In this document: positions 34,301-49,300 of the stretch, piece after piece | Numbering within the stretch: the first letter of the stretch is position 1 | Layout: each line of letters begins with the position of its first letter | Source: Heliocidaris erythrogramma | Taxonomy: Eukaryota > Echinodermata > Echinoidea > Camarodonta > Echinometridae | Assembly (NCBI GenBank): GCA_025617745.1 | Contig: CM046855.1 | Coordinates: 39,875,663-39,939,662, forward strand | Direction: 5' to 3' | DNA: 64,000 nucleotides | The notes under the pieces: generated by a model | The model's database searches: none | What the model was told of the DNA's origin: nothing | Seen by the model: the letters and a program-made list of their open reading frames with translations, nothing else | Program-made: the position numbers and the translations under genes

Positions 34301-37300
34301 AATAATAATGCCTCTGTGAATGATGCTCCATTTTTACCTTTCATTTTAATCCTCTCATTCAACCCCATCACCTTCTCTCTCCCTCTCTTTCTCTTTAATT
34401 GTATTCTCTGCAACATATTTTAAGCTCTGGCATTATAACGTAATTCTGAATTATTGCTGCCTCCCAGACAAACTGTAAATACACCTACCACTGCGTTAAT
34501 TTTTTATATATTATCTAAAATGTTCATTTCTTTAAATAAATTCAGCATTTGCATACATTCATATTAGCATAAGCTGTTCAATTATGTTCAGACAAGTTTA
34601 GCTGTAACTGATGCTGTTGAATTATTCTAATCAAATTATTATTTTTTATTATATTTGATTAATAGATTTGATTACTCTAATTAAATCTAGTACCCACTAC
34701 CCTTAATAAATTATTTAGAGAAAAAAAGTTAGATCAAGATCTTAACCAAATTATAATGGCTGGCAGCAGTGCAAAAGAGCCCAAGAAAAGCAGAGGGGGA
34801 AATAGTTGACACAAAAGGATAATGCCCAGTTTATTTTTCCTTACTTTGAGAGAAGCAGATACATGGAACATTTGCTTGAATGCTTTCTTGCTATTACTTC
34901 TGTAATATCTATTTTAGTTATGTGTAATTTGCAGATTACTGAATATATATTCAGCGCAGGTTCACGATGAGTGCTATTATTTTTCTCTAATTATCACAAA
35001 CTACATGTAGGTCTACTATTGAAGGACAGGAAGCAGGATGAAGTGAAACCCTGATTATGAATAAACACGGGTAAACTTGCATGCACTTTTTTTAGTAAAT
35101 GGGAATCTAATATGCAAAAACGAAAAGAAAAAAAAAAGCATAAACAAAAATGTTAAAATTTCAATGGACCTTCTGGTGAATTATTGTGTGGAGACCCCCA
35201 TTGTGACGGTGAAGACTTAGACCTATCCGTTGGATGACTACCCCGAGTTTTTCGGAGCAAATATGGATTAGTTAACTCTGAGGATAGAAAACAGGATAGG
35301 AGAGAGAGAGAGAGAGACATGAGAAAAGATCAAATACAGAGGTGAAAAACATTTGCTAAATATGCTTTGGCACCTGGGCCCCGTTTCACAAAACTTGATA
35401 TCTATGACAAGTTACAATAATAGTTATAGGCTACTGAAATACTTGCATCTGACTGGCTGAGAGCAAATTTGTCATAGATATGTGTCAGTTGTTATTCATA
35501 GCAAGTTTTATGAAATGGGGCCCTGGAAGGCTCCATAAAAAAATCATATCTACAGCTGGATGAGTTAGACTGAAACGGAACCTAAATAATAAAAATAACG
35601 ATGTATGAGGGCAAAGTTGAGCAATAAGACAATGAAAATCACATGGAACCAATAGAAAATGAACTTTATAATCCACTACTGACCCAAAACAAAAAGACAA
35701 TAATTAGCGAAATGTTCAATGTACTATGCACCTTCCATTATTTTTCTTCTCTACATGAGCAATCAACTTTCCCTTATTTTTTGATGGATTGTACCGGCTC
35801 CTCCAACAAGCATTTGCTGTTGATTTTTGTTTTTTAATTCAAGTCGATTCTTCAAAGCCCTTACACAGACGTGTTTGATGTTTTATGATAATGCACTATT
35901 CTTATGCCAAGTTATGATTAATCAAAGGGAAAATCCATCCTGAAACTAAGTTGGTTATTGCTTAGGTTGCCCAAAATAACTTCTGGTCGTAATTTACAGC
36001 GAATAGTATGATGGGGAGGGGGGTTTAGTTTCTGGACTCTTAACAAAAATAAAGCCGCCACATTCGCTCATGAAATAACCATCATGAATATTTGTCATCT
36101 ATAATATTGTCAAACGTAAGTTTTAAAAGATTCCCAAAATATAGCATGCAAACTTGTGAAAATTACTGTGTGAAATCATCTGTCCAGATAGCCAACCTGT
36201 GCAGAAACATGACATGTAGCAACAAAGGAAGGACTTTTAGGTTTCCCCGACAGGTGGTCAATGGCAGTCGAGCAATTGCTGATTTTGAGCCCAGCTTTTT
36301 TCTTACCTGGAGACTGTTCAAAGTAAGGTGGTGGAGCTGGTGAGCGATGTAACGGGCTATGAAGGAACGCTCCAGATCCAGAGCTTGCCACGTAGTATCG
36401 AGGAGCGAGGAAGAGATGGTAACCTGAAGGATATCAAAGCAAACATATATACTAATGACAGTATAGTCTCAAATTCTGGTATGAACACTTCATTTCGCAG
36501 AAACTGACTTGTCATACTGTTTACCAAGAAATATATGAGATGTTTGTACCAGTAAAACGAACACAAATTTACTCAAATTTTGCTGAAAAATTGCTTACAC
36601 ATGTACTAAAAAACCTTCAACACAGATATACACAGATGGGGCCACATATTTTAGTTACTGCCTAAGTCACTGCCCTGACTTATCTCTCTACTTGACTACT
36701 CAACTATTACACATGTTCTATCATACTGTTCCAAATATTGTCATTCATGTGTCTGACAATGTTGTTCCATGTTTTGCATGTATCATCTTTGGCTGAGAGC
36801 CAAAAAGGCATTCACTAAATTTCAAGGAATGTGAAGAAAAGTTCAAAATCACTGTTTGGAACATGCAATATGGCAATTTTTAAATTTTTTGACATACTGT
36901 ATCTTAACATATATTCATCTAAGATACGTGACTGTTTATTAGAAAAATATGGGAATACATGAAAAATACAAGTGTTGCCAATTTGAAGAAGAAAAGCTGT
37001 TCAAATTAGCGCTTGAATGGGAGAAGAATGATTGCCATGAACTTACACATAAGAACCATTGCTGCTACAGTCAGAATAAAGACAAGGAAAAAGAGCCATG
37101 TCTGATAGTGTTGAAGAAACAGGTGAAGGACGGTGGACCAACCTGTCACTGGGACTTCTTCTATGTATCACAAAATGAAACATGAAAGTTAATCAAAATA
37201 CAGTGGAAACTCATTACAAAGAGCTCCAATATAACAAGATTCCTGATATAACAAGGTAATTTTTCTGGTCCCAGGGGTGGTATTCTGAGATTTATTTTAT

Positions 37301-40300
37301 CTTGATTTTAGTGAAATAATTTTAATTGTCATAACAAAATGTACGCTTATGGCGCATCATTGGTTAATGCCTGCGCAAAAGTGGCTGCGTACGCGGAGTC
37401 CATCTGCGCAAACACCGATGAAATGTTGCAATTTGAAATTTGTTATGCAAAATAAAATCTTTTCACTAAAATCAAGATAAAATAAATCTCAGAATACCAC
37501 CCCTGGTCTTTATGTTTTTTGTTTATTTTTACCCTTATATAAGGAGACTCCTGGGGAGCGTTTCATCAAGTGCTTTATCAGTGATATTTACCGACAAATT
37601 TGCTCTCAGCCAATCAGATGCATGGATTTCAGTAGCTTATAACAGTTGTCGGTTAAATTCACTGACAAAACACTTGATGAAACGCTCCCCTGATGAATAC
37701 TTAATCATTCCACATTCTGTGCCATAAATCACATCGCTGTATATCTTCAAGTCAAATGGTTATGTTTGAATAATGACAACATGCTCTTTCATAAAACCAA
37801 ATCATTTTACGCACACTTTCAAATATTTTTGACACAGAACTGACAGAATTTTACATTTTGAGGCTGAAATTTAAAATAGCTACCAGCAGGCCTACAATCA
37901 AATCTGCCTGCTGTGTTTTGTATCAACATGTACTGATAAGTGTAGATAGCAAATTGGCAAATGCTAACCCTCTATATTTGATAAAGTTGCATCCTTTGCA
38001 GTGGTCATCAGAGCATATGACAGAGTACCATTCATCTCAACTAAAACTCAGTTGCAACCCTAACCCTAAATTTTGACCCAAAAAAGGATCCGGAGCAAGT
38101 GTCGCCAGAACATTTGTTGCAGCACCATTCATCTCACCTGATGTGCCAGTCACATGTTTGACAGGAACGAGGTTGATCTTGATAGGAACCAGAGTACGCT
38201 GCCCTGTCACTGTATTGGACAGTTCCACCGTGGCATGCAAGATAGCAGGGCCGTACTGAGCGATGGAAGAGTCCAAGAGTGCCACAGGGAACTTCTTGAT
38301 GGTTCTACCCATGAAAGTTGGCTTGCCCAGGGCGATGAAATCAGTGTCGTTTGTAGAGGCCTGAGGGAAGGGAGGAAGAGATAACAGAAGTGCTCAACAC
38401 TGCTTTGAATTTTCCTTTCACCATGTTGAGGTAATAGAGGTTCATCACAGAGGAAACATTCAAAGAGAGAAAATACTTATTTGAAGAATAATAGTAATAG
38501 TAATAATAATAATAATACACATTTATACTTTGCATAGTACTACACTTCTCTACACCATGGTACCATCCTCGGTTTTAATGGGCAAAGATAGAATAAAAGC
38601 TTTGAATAAAAGTTTTGTTTTTCATTGTTTTTCTTGACTCAGATGGCCTATGGGATTAAGTATTATAAGTCATGAAGCCATTTTGAATTTTCAGGAGAGA
38701 AGTCTTTTATCGTTTAGATATTTCACCACAAGTTCATAACTTGAGCATGATATGCTGTACTGAACAATTCAATTCCAATGCTCAGAATATAGAATGTTGA
38801 ATGTTTAGTTCTACCTGTAAGTTATCCATGACCGCTGGAATTCCCTCCGCTGAGATGTCCGCTCTACGGGTGGCTAGGGTCAGTGTGATCCCTGACTGTG
38901 GGCCAGAGTAGGCCGGGAGGAACTTGAAGGAGAGTGGCTCCGAGATGACCTGACGCTGACCCGGGATGCTGAGCAGACGAACGGTCAGTGATAGGCTGGT
39001 GTCCATAGTGCTGAGGAATGTCGGGGTGTGTCTAGTCTTCAGCTGACTGATGGAGCAGTAATACAAACCTGAAAATGAATGGAAGCAAATGAGCTGAAGT
39101 TGCCAATTCTTTTTTTTTCATTCGCTTTAGCGACAATTGCTCTAGGATTTTATTTTACATCAACAGAAAAAAGGGTTAGGATTACAATTGGATTGGATTT
39201 TAAGTTAGTTCTAGGGTTAATGTTAGGGCTAGGAACAGTATTTGGTCTAAGGGCAATGTTAGGAATATGGTCAGTGTAGGATATTGACCGCAGAGCAATT
39301 GTCACCAGAGCATGTGTCTTACATCCGATAATAAAGACTTGAGAATGATGTATCTACAGGATACGATGGCCTAACACTCTATATTGTTGAATTCTAATGG
39401 TTCAAACCATGTATAAATAAGATTTCAAAATTTTTCTTTACCTAAACCTTTACTTTAAAATCTCGCAGCCTTATCGTATTCAATCATTTCTTTTTTAAAC
39501 TACATCACATAAAGTGTTCATTTTTCTTGTACAACTGGTCAAGTAATGAGAAAAAAACAAAAATATATATAATAAAGAGATATTTCCATCTTCACAGTGA
39601 ATCTTTAATACATGAACATACATGTACATTATATGATACGAGAAGATGAAAACATTCTGGCTATCAAAGTTATTAAAATATTAACATTTCTCCTTAAAAA
39701 CAAAAACAAAACCTTTGATAAAGTTGTGTCCTTCTTCCTTTCATGCATTCACCTGTATTCATGCTATAACCTGACAAAAGAAGAATCAATCAGTCAGACT
39801 CCTTACCTTGGCTTGCATCAAAGCCTGCAGAGACTTGGAAGAGCTCAGAGGGGGTCACTGGGGAGCTCCTATCTGCAAACTGTAGGGTGCATTGGAAGGG
39901 TGGGGTGACCGATTCAAAGATCCAGGCATGCTTCTCAAAGGAACAGTTCTCACCTGCTTATCGGAAAAGGGTAGGAAAGATGCAGACTCGTTAAAAATAA
40001 CATACATCCTGTATAGGTTTTCAAATCCACTTTAACAAATTTTTCATTCCCTTATATCACTGTTTACTTCATATACTATATGGTTCTCATCGATATTTTA
40101 CTTTTGTTTCCAAATCATAACATTTTTTCAAAATTTTTAACAAATGCTGTAATTCTCCACTCACCTTGGATACTGGAAACGCCATTTAGCTTGACTGGAA
40201 TGTGAATACTGCCCTCTTTAGGTACAGTTGATAGAGTATTAGTAACATCATTATCATCTAGAGTGATTCTCAGAATAGTGCCCACAGATACCTTAGGGAA

Positions 40301-43300
40301 TGAAATATAATTCAATATATCATTATCCATGTTTACTGTGATAATTTTTTAATAACTTTAATTTGCCTGAGCTGTTAATAAAAATAGACAATCATATCAA
40401 AAATCAACATCCAGATACTATATCACATATCATATACCTTACCTCAGCTTCAAGGTAAATGATGTGGAAAAGTAAGCAAGTTAGTAGGTTATAAAAATTA
40501 TCTTTAATAAATTATAACCATCTATAAGAAATATTTATTTAAAACCTATCATATCTTGAAACCGAATTAAATAATACATTTGTGTGCATTCATTTTTTTC
40601 TTCTTCTACAGATTCGGACTGTTCTAGAAAATATAACTTCCACCTAGATTAGAAAAGTTGAAACATTCAAATTTGTTTTCTAAAACTTCATTTTTTAAAA
40701 GTATTTCACTAAAGAAAAAATAAAACTTAATTACATTTATTATTTACAAGAAATCTATCTGTACATAAAGGTTAAATGTGAGCATTATATACCTGAGCTG
40801 TAGTGGCTAGGTTGGGGGTTAGCTGCTGGGTCAAAGTCACAGTACCAGGGGTCAATGCCATGGCAACACCACTTGACCTATGAACTTTAAGAATGCTGCT
40901 TTCCGACGAGCTCCAGGACCCACTTTGACCTATTTTGAAAGAACAAGAGTTTTCATTGTACTAACATCCTCTTTGAGGCCAAGGCAGAAATTAGACCTGA
41001 ATCAATAATGCTTTACATTTTCATAAGATAATGCCATCTAGGAACAAAAGCATGATATAAAAGATTTTTCTTTTTTTTAAGAGAGGGAGAACAAAAAACA
41101 GGAAAAGAGGTAAATAATATGAAGATTGGAATAATACATAATACAATACATTTAATTTATCAAGCACCTCTCGTGAGATACAAAGTACATTTAACAGAAA
41201 AAACATAGTATACAGTATGGTATGAATGAAAGACCTATGCAACAGTAAAACACAAGGCTACTGAGAATGATCTAATCACATCCTGATATAACTAGATGAA
41301 TATTCGACCGCGCGCGGTCGGAATTTATGCCTCCGCCATCACCAGATTGGAAATGTATGGCATACATGTATACTCTAAAAAGGATTGGTCCAACAAAATG
41401 ACAAATCTTTTCACTTAAAATGCACAGGAGACAGAAAAATTTATTTCATTTCATTTTCATATAAAATAAATTGACCTCTGTGACCTCTGACCTTTGACCT
41501 ACTTACCCCAAAATCTAATCAGTTCATCTTTCTATGGGTATGCATACTGGTACCAAGTTTGAAGTTCTCACCTCAGATAGTTCTTGAGATATCGCGGTAA
41601 CGGTGCTAAAAACCACTAATTCCATGTAATTTGATGTAAATTGACCTCTGTGACCTTTGAACTTTGACCTTCCTACCCCAAAATCTAATCAGTTCCTCTT
41701 TCTATGGGGATACATACTGGTACCAAGTTTGAAGTTCTTACCTCAAACAGTTCTTCAGAAATCGTGGTAACGGTGCTAAAAACCAAGAATTTCATGTAAT
41801 TTCATGTAAATTGACCTCTGTGACCTCTGACCTTTGACCTCCTTACCCCAAAATCTAATCAGTTCATCTTTCTATGGGGATACATACTGGTACCAAGTTT
41901 GAAGTTCTCACCTCAGATAGTTCTTGAGATACTGCGGTAACGGTGCTAAAAACCAGTAATTCCATGTAATTTTATGTAAATTGACCTCTGTGACCTTTGA
42001 CCTCCTTACCCCAAAATCTAATCAGTTCATCTTTCTATGGGGATACATACTGGTACCAAGTTTGAAGTTCTCACCTCAAACAGTTCTTGAGATACCGCGG
42101 TAACGGTGCTAAAAACCAGTAATTCCATGTAATTTCATGTAAATTGACCTCTGTGACCTCTGACCTTTGACCTACCTACCCCAAAATCTAATCAGTTCCT
42201 CTTTCTATGGGGATACATACTGGTACCAAGTTTGAAGTTCTCACCTCAAACAGTTCTTGAGATATCGTGGTAACGGTGCTAAAAACCAAGAATTTTTATG
42301 TAATTTCAGGTAAATTGACCTCTGTGACCTCTGACCTTTGACCTACTTACCCCAAAATCTAATCAGTTCATCTTCGTATGGGGATACATACTAGTACCAA
42401 GTTTGAGGTTCCTACCTCAAATGATTCTTCAGATATCGCGGTAACGAGGAGTGGGACGGACGGACGCACGGACGGACGGACAACCCGAAAACATAATGCC
42501 TCCGGCACCCACCTTCGGTGGGCGGAGGCATAAAAAAATTTACATTTACAGCAAAAATACATTTATATTTAGCAAAGGCGACCTCAAACACACAATATCC
42601 CAGCCATAAGTTCTTGGTCAGGCTTTACCACAACAGTATTCTGAAAGAAGCTGTATCTCTTTGTTTATAGAATCACACATGGTAACACCTACCCTCTGTA
42701 GATAATAGCGGTGACCTCAGACATATAATGTCACCTACGACCAATCCTTGATCAGGCTGTACCACACTGCCTACAGGGATGCCAACGTAATCATCGATCC
42801 AGGGGCTCTCACTGTCCCACACCTACAATGTGGATATAGAAAATGAGACATTCAAAATGATTACTGTACAAGCCAATATGTATAAGCCAATACTTTCGCA
42901 GATGAAAGGAACACAAATATTTTCATGATAAGTATAAGGCTATTTTTATAAAATATATTTTTGCACATGCATTGCCAGCTCATACTTGCGTTTTGTTTCA
43001 TCCTACAGCAATACTAAAAAATAACACCCTCTGCAAGATAACAGCTTATGCAGTATTCCTTACAGAGCACAGATGACTACTATTAAGTTCAATGTCTTGC
43101 ACCAGAGAGCAAAGTAATTCAAAGTTGCAAATTCATATATAACTCTTTAAAAAAAAAAAAAGAATTTCGTCAAGAGGTGAAGTCATAATCATACATTTGT
43201 CATGATAGTTTTATCTGGAACTTCACACAAATGTGGCATCCAAATGTGATCCAAAGTTGAAAACTACTTACAGTCATATTTGAAGTATGAGAGCATTTCG

Positions 43301-46300
43301 AGAGCAACCCTTTACATGTGACTTTGCTATTATCATAGTCTTCCATATCGGTATAAAAAGAATGAGAAAACTCCTGAATAATTCTTTCACCTTTACCACA
43401 ACTCAACCTTGTCTTTAATAAACACAGAAATTGTACTATGCCATCAATCTGGTCAACTATTCTCTGGTGCAGCCTATAATTCAACCACGTTAATATTTCA
43501 TAACTGAAGCAAAGCAGAATGCAAGAAGTAAGAGAGGTTGAGTGTTTACCTTCAGAATAGTAGTTCCCATGTGCGCTGATCTACCAATCAATGTACTATT
43601 ATCTGGCCCAGACTGCAATTGAAGACGGTCAAATCTGTGAATAACGAGCAATAGTGGTTTAAGTTAACTACTGCTGAACATTAAAATTCATGTCTTTGTA
43701 TAAAGGGGGACACAATCCTTGTCAATATACTGATTTCTATTGAGGTGTATCCTATATACTTAATAAACTGTTTTACTTACTGGACAGGATTTTGAACTCC
43801 AACTAAATAAAAGAATGTTGAAGTCAATGAATGTGAGACTGCAGAAAATTATAAAAATTTGCTAGTTTCACACCAAAATATGGTATTTTTTTTTCTTCAA
43901 ATGTCATATCTAATAATATTTCATTTTATACCAAATTTGGATTGAAATCTGATCGTAGAATGTGCAGTGGACTCAAGGACTTACCTGTGCAGCCTGTAGT
44001 CCAATCTCACATTGGTGGCATCAAACCTCTCACCAATGTTGTCATAGAAACGAACAACAAACGAAGGTGAAACACCAATGGGAAACACTTGGAGACTCTT
44101 GTCATAGGTGGTGAGACCAGTTGTGGAATGCACTGCTATGTAGGACACAGGTTTGATCTACATGGGACACAAAATTAAATGTTGAAAACTGATGACTCCC
44201 CTGTAGCAATAACAATAACATCAATACTACCAGCAGCAACAACAATTTAACTTTTACAATTGCTTTATTTTTTTTTCTGATGAAATGTAGTCCACCCATC
44301 AACAATTTCAAAATACAAATCTTTCTTCTTTTTCAGCAGAATTCCTTAAACATTCACTGGATGGTTTCTTTTAATTTTCCTGCTTTTGTCTGAACCAACT
44401 TGAAGTTAGGGTTGATGTACCCTTTAAAACAGGTAGTTTACTTTCATCAACACATCCATCATAACAGAACATACATTCTATTGAATCATATTTCTACAAC
44501 TATACCATTGCAGAAATAGGATTCAATTGACATCAATCAGCATGACATATTTCTCCTCAGAGTTCTTGCTTTCACTGACTGCATATCAAAAACTTTTGCT
44601 CATTCAACATGAAGTAAGCAAAGATTTGTCTCTCCAACAACACTAAAACTTTTATACAGACACCAAGATTCCATATTTTCAATATTCTTGAAGTTGAAAG
44701 CAAAAGAAAAATAGGGATGAATAGCGCTCTTACCGAGACATGAACGACAGTTGTCTGGTTCACTCCAAAGCTCTCAAAGGCAGTGACTTCTACTGACGCC
44801 TGACCTCCCTTGGGCCCCGCCCTGACCACACCCATCTGGTTCACGGTCAGGAAATCGTCCCAAGAGGTGGTCAAGATGCGGTAGGACATCCTGGCTGACC
44901 CATCCCTGAAAATACAAATATGAGGTGACCAATGGTATGATGATTACTGAATGAAGGTACTCGTCAAAGAGACATTAGGGACTTTTAGAATTGCACGTCC
45001 ACTTAGTCGACTGGTACGCAAGGACATCATTCTACGCCACTGCGCATGCGCCACTCGCCCTCTCCCTGCCCTCCTCCCTGACTTGCAAAATCGAGAACGT
45101 GTTCACTTCGTTTTTGCGGTGCTCCGAAATCTTCGACGAGGTTCACGTATATGACGTCATCAGAACAGCTCAACTATCACTATGAACATGACGAACAAAG
45201 AAGCGGACAATTTATGCAGCTCCTCATTGTACCCTTCACAATTGCACTGGTTAACAAAAGAACATCCATTCATTGCTATCCTGTAGAAATATGTAGAACA
45301 GGTGTCACATAATAGCAGTGAAGGGATGTCCTTTTGTCTACTAGAGCTATTGTGGAGGGTAGAATGAGGAGCTGCATAAATTGTCCGCTCTCTTTGTCAT
45401 CGTGTTCATAGTGTATTATGCTCATCCGTTGAGTGTGTACTTCCGGTTGACGTCGACGGTACGTACACGTCGAGTGAAATCTAAAATGATCAGAACTGTA
45501 GTCAACATGGGCAGTCGACGACGTTGACATGCGCGAATTAGTCGACTGGGACGAAGTACTAGTCCACTGCTTCTAAAAGTCCCTATTGACCAGTGAGGTC
45601 AGCAACAAGGTGACCGATTGTTTAATCATAACTGATTAAAGGTATTCATCATAGAGAAGTGACCAATGAGGGGACCAATAGTATAACTAGAACTGAATGA
45701 AGCTACTGAGTAAAATGAATTTCCAAACTGACTCTTGGCTCAACAAAAAACAACCACTGGATAGCAAACTCTCTGGGGACCAAACTTGTAGAGGACCCAA
45801 GTGAACAATATAGAGAAAAACTTCTCACCTGTTTGTTTTGATTGGTGCCTGTGTATTGGGTGTCATTAGAAGTCTGCTGTGACATGGACAGTTAGGCTGC
45901 ATCAACTCTAGTCTCTCAAACACCTACACAAAGATGGAAAACAACCATTTATGAATGCATGAGTAGAAATTATGGACTGATGATGTGATCTTCAATCCAA
46001 AACAACCTCTAGAGATAAAAGTAAATCTAAAAGCAGTGTAAATGTTGAGTGGATCATGGATATCAATGCTCAAAACAGCAAAGGTGATGGAAAGGTGGAG
46101 CAAAATTACAAATGCCTCTTGCTATCAATCTAAATAACTATTCAGAGATGCATAGGAAAAAAAGAAAGGAATGATTCACACATATATAAGTGAATGAGAG
46201 AGAAAAAATACATTTACTGTATATGTCAGAAATACTGAACTATAATATGAAAACACTTATGACATGAGACTTATGACTTATGCTAAGCAGATTTTCAGTG

Positions 46301-49300
46301 AAAGAGCATTTCATAGAAGGAGCTATTCGATCAACTGACCTGGATCTGTATCTCATCCATGAGCGTCTGGTCCCTGTAGATCTGCCTACGTCCCGGCTGA
46401 GTCAGGGATACTTGTAGTCTCAGAGAAGCTTCACCAGGATTCAACGTTCTCACTCGCATGGCAATGTTGTGCTCTGCTCCACTGTATATCCCATCCTAAA
46501 CAACAGAAACATTAAACATGATGGTAATAATATACTTAAGAAATATAACTAACTTCAAGGCGAACAATCACCGAAAAAATACATTAGTTATGTACAGCTA
46601 GTATGTATAAAATCAACCTCCAAAAACTTCAGCTGGCATTCTACAGGTTAATGGACAAGGAGTATGAGGGAAAGGATAACATATACACCCCACAAACAAT
46701 ACCCAAGTCGAACTTGGGTTCCGTGCATGCCCTTTTCTATATGATTGCGTACAGATGCATTGAGAAGTCTGCTCACAAAAACCACATAAAACACATAAAC
46801 TTCAAGGAAATTAGTTTTTTTTTTTTTCCATTTACCAAATACTCCAGGAAATGAGAATATGGAATACCCAAATTGAGTGTATAAAATAAACCTTGCTCAC
46901 CTCTGCAAACACTGGTTCCACCTCAATCACATCATTGTTGCTCACACTCCACTCAAACAGAAGGCCATCGATGGCATCTCCAAATGTAAACGGAGTCTCT
47001 GATTCCCCGAGCCCCATGGCATACACAGGCATGATGGTGTCTGACTCAAGACGGTGGAGAGGAGCATGGATACGTATGCCATTCAGCTCAATCACATAGA
47101 CATCGATGATATCCTAGACAGGAATGATAGTCAAGTTTATTTTTCAGTAGGTAAATCATATTTATCTTGCTTTTAATTCATAATTAAGAGGTATGGGGTG
47201 TTTTCAAAAAATAAAATAAATACATAAAGGATCACTTCCTAAAGAATACAACAGATTATTGTTTTAGTATTTTACTCCTGCATATCAGACAACACTTTGC
47301 TTTGTTTTGTTTTTTTGCTCTCAATACAAATCATCAAATATTTTCTGTTCACATTTTGAACAACCTGTGTAAAATTTGTAAGTAGCAAATAAAGTTGCTT
47401 GTGTAAAGATGCATCAAAATTGCACAGTTACACAAGATCTAATGACAAACAATATGCAGGAGTGAAGCATGATCAACAATTATCTTGAATCAACAATATC
47501 TTAATGGAAAGATCAAGCATATGAGTTTTGTGTACATCATTCTTGAAGGTGCCCCGACATATGCTCTGGTGACAATCATCAAAGATGTAGGGTCGTGGTT
47601 ACGATTGGGTTTTAAATTAGGTTCAGGATTCAGGTTAACGATAGGTATAGTGTAGACCTGATTTGAGTTTTAGTCTGGTTCGTGTCTGGCTTGGCTCAAA
47701 ACCTTCTGGTTCCAAGCTACAGCACTATGTAGGATATTGAACGTGGAGCAATCGTCGCAGGAGCACTTGTCATTCAACGTTCAGAGAGTGGACCACTTAC
47801 CTCTGAATAAACCACATTGGAGCCTGTCTCCTGGTCATAACCCACTGCTCTGCCCGTAACCCTGGTATGACCAAGGTTCAAAGCATGCAGGATACCGCTG
47901 CTGTTCATCTTGGCAATGTTGGAGCTCTGCACCACATACTCTATCTGGCTCTGGGGCTGGGGTCCTCCGGTACTTCTCACCTAGAAAAGATGAACCAAAA
48001 AAAATCAAAGTCATAATAAATCTGCAAAAAGAGTGCTTTATACGAAATATAGTCTCTCAGCACTTTACAGATGTCATCACCCCAGTCATAGGATTCATGC
48101 ACACAATGTGTACACCATCTCCACTCCATGGGGAGTATCCCTACCATATGGCCACAGTGAGAGCATATGGCAATTACTATCACAATGGCTTTTGTCATCC
48201 TACCAGATTCCTATTTCTATCCTGGGTATGGAGTGGCAACTGTAGATTAGTGTCTTGCCATAGAACATTAGTGTTATGCCAGGGCATGAACCAACGATCT
48301 TAGAATCTCTAGTCAAGTGACAAAACCACTCAAATTTGACAACTTAATTATCATTCATAGTAAACACCGTCATGGCTTATAAAGTAGTAAACATCATAAC
48401 AACTTTGCTTTACTTATGCCTTGTAAGGTTCTTAATATATTGACTGAATTTCTGAAAGAGTTCATAAAGAAAAGAAGGGGGAAAACATTGAAATTTCAAA
48501 TGCGAAAGTGCTTTATGAATATGAAGAAAAGATTGTTCCAATAATATGATGCAATATTGGTTGGGAGGACAGTTTGACATGAATAAAAGAGAGAGAAAAT
48601 CAATGATGTAGGCAAGAAATGAAGCTCTGCATAAATGTTCAATGTTCTTTGTGCACTCACATAAGTGTACATGCATTAATATGAAAGTGCAGAATAAAGA
48701 ACTCATGAGCATATTTCAAACTCTACCAATATGAGCATATTTCAAACTCTTCAAATACAATCATATTAATGTTTCACCATGACTGTCTAGTTTGGGAGGC
48801 ACTTACTTGGAATAATGATGTGACAATGAGAGTGATGTTCCTGGGTGTCAACTTCAGAGGTGGAAACACCTAAAAATAAGAAAACAAAGGTAGTAAGCAT
48901 CATTCCAGAGTGAGTGTATGAACAACGGAGAGGGCAAATTAGATACTGTTATTCCATCCTTGATATTCAAAATTATCAAAATACTGGAATTTGTTGTGAA
49001 GTATAACAGTGGTGCTATTGCAAATAAGATGGCCCATATTTGTACAAATTTTGAGCCAATTAGAGTTTATTCATGAATTAAAACAATTTAATTGAAAGTA
49101 AGCATTAAATTCTCTAAATCGGCAATGTATAGTGTAATTTATAATCACTTTTTTTGTGTACAACTTGGGAATCTTTTTTCGGCATTAGTTTTCATTCACA
49201 TTGGTTTATTTGATATTCATTTTTATTTGTCTTGAACAGTGTAAGAGAGAAAGATGAATGGGTGCCAATTTGAGGACGCAAAAGCTGATTCATTTTAAAC

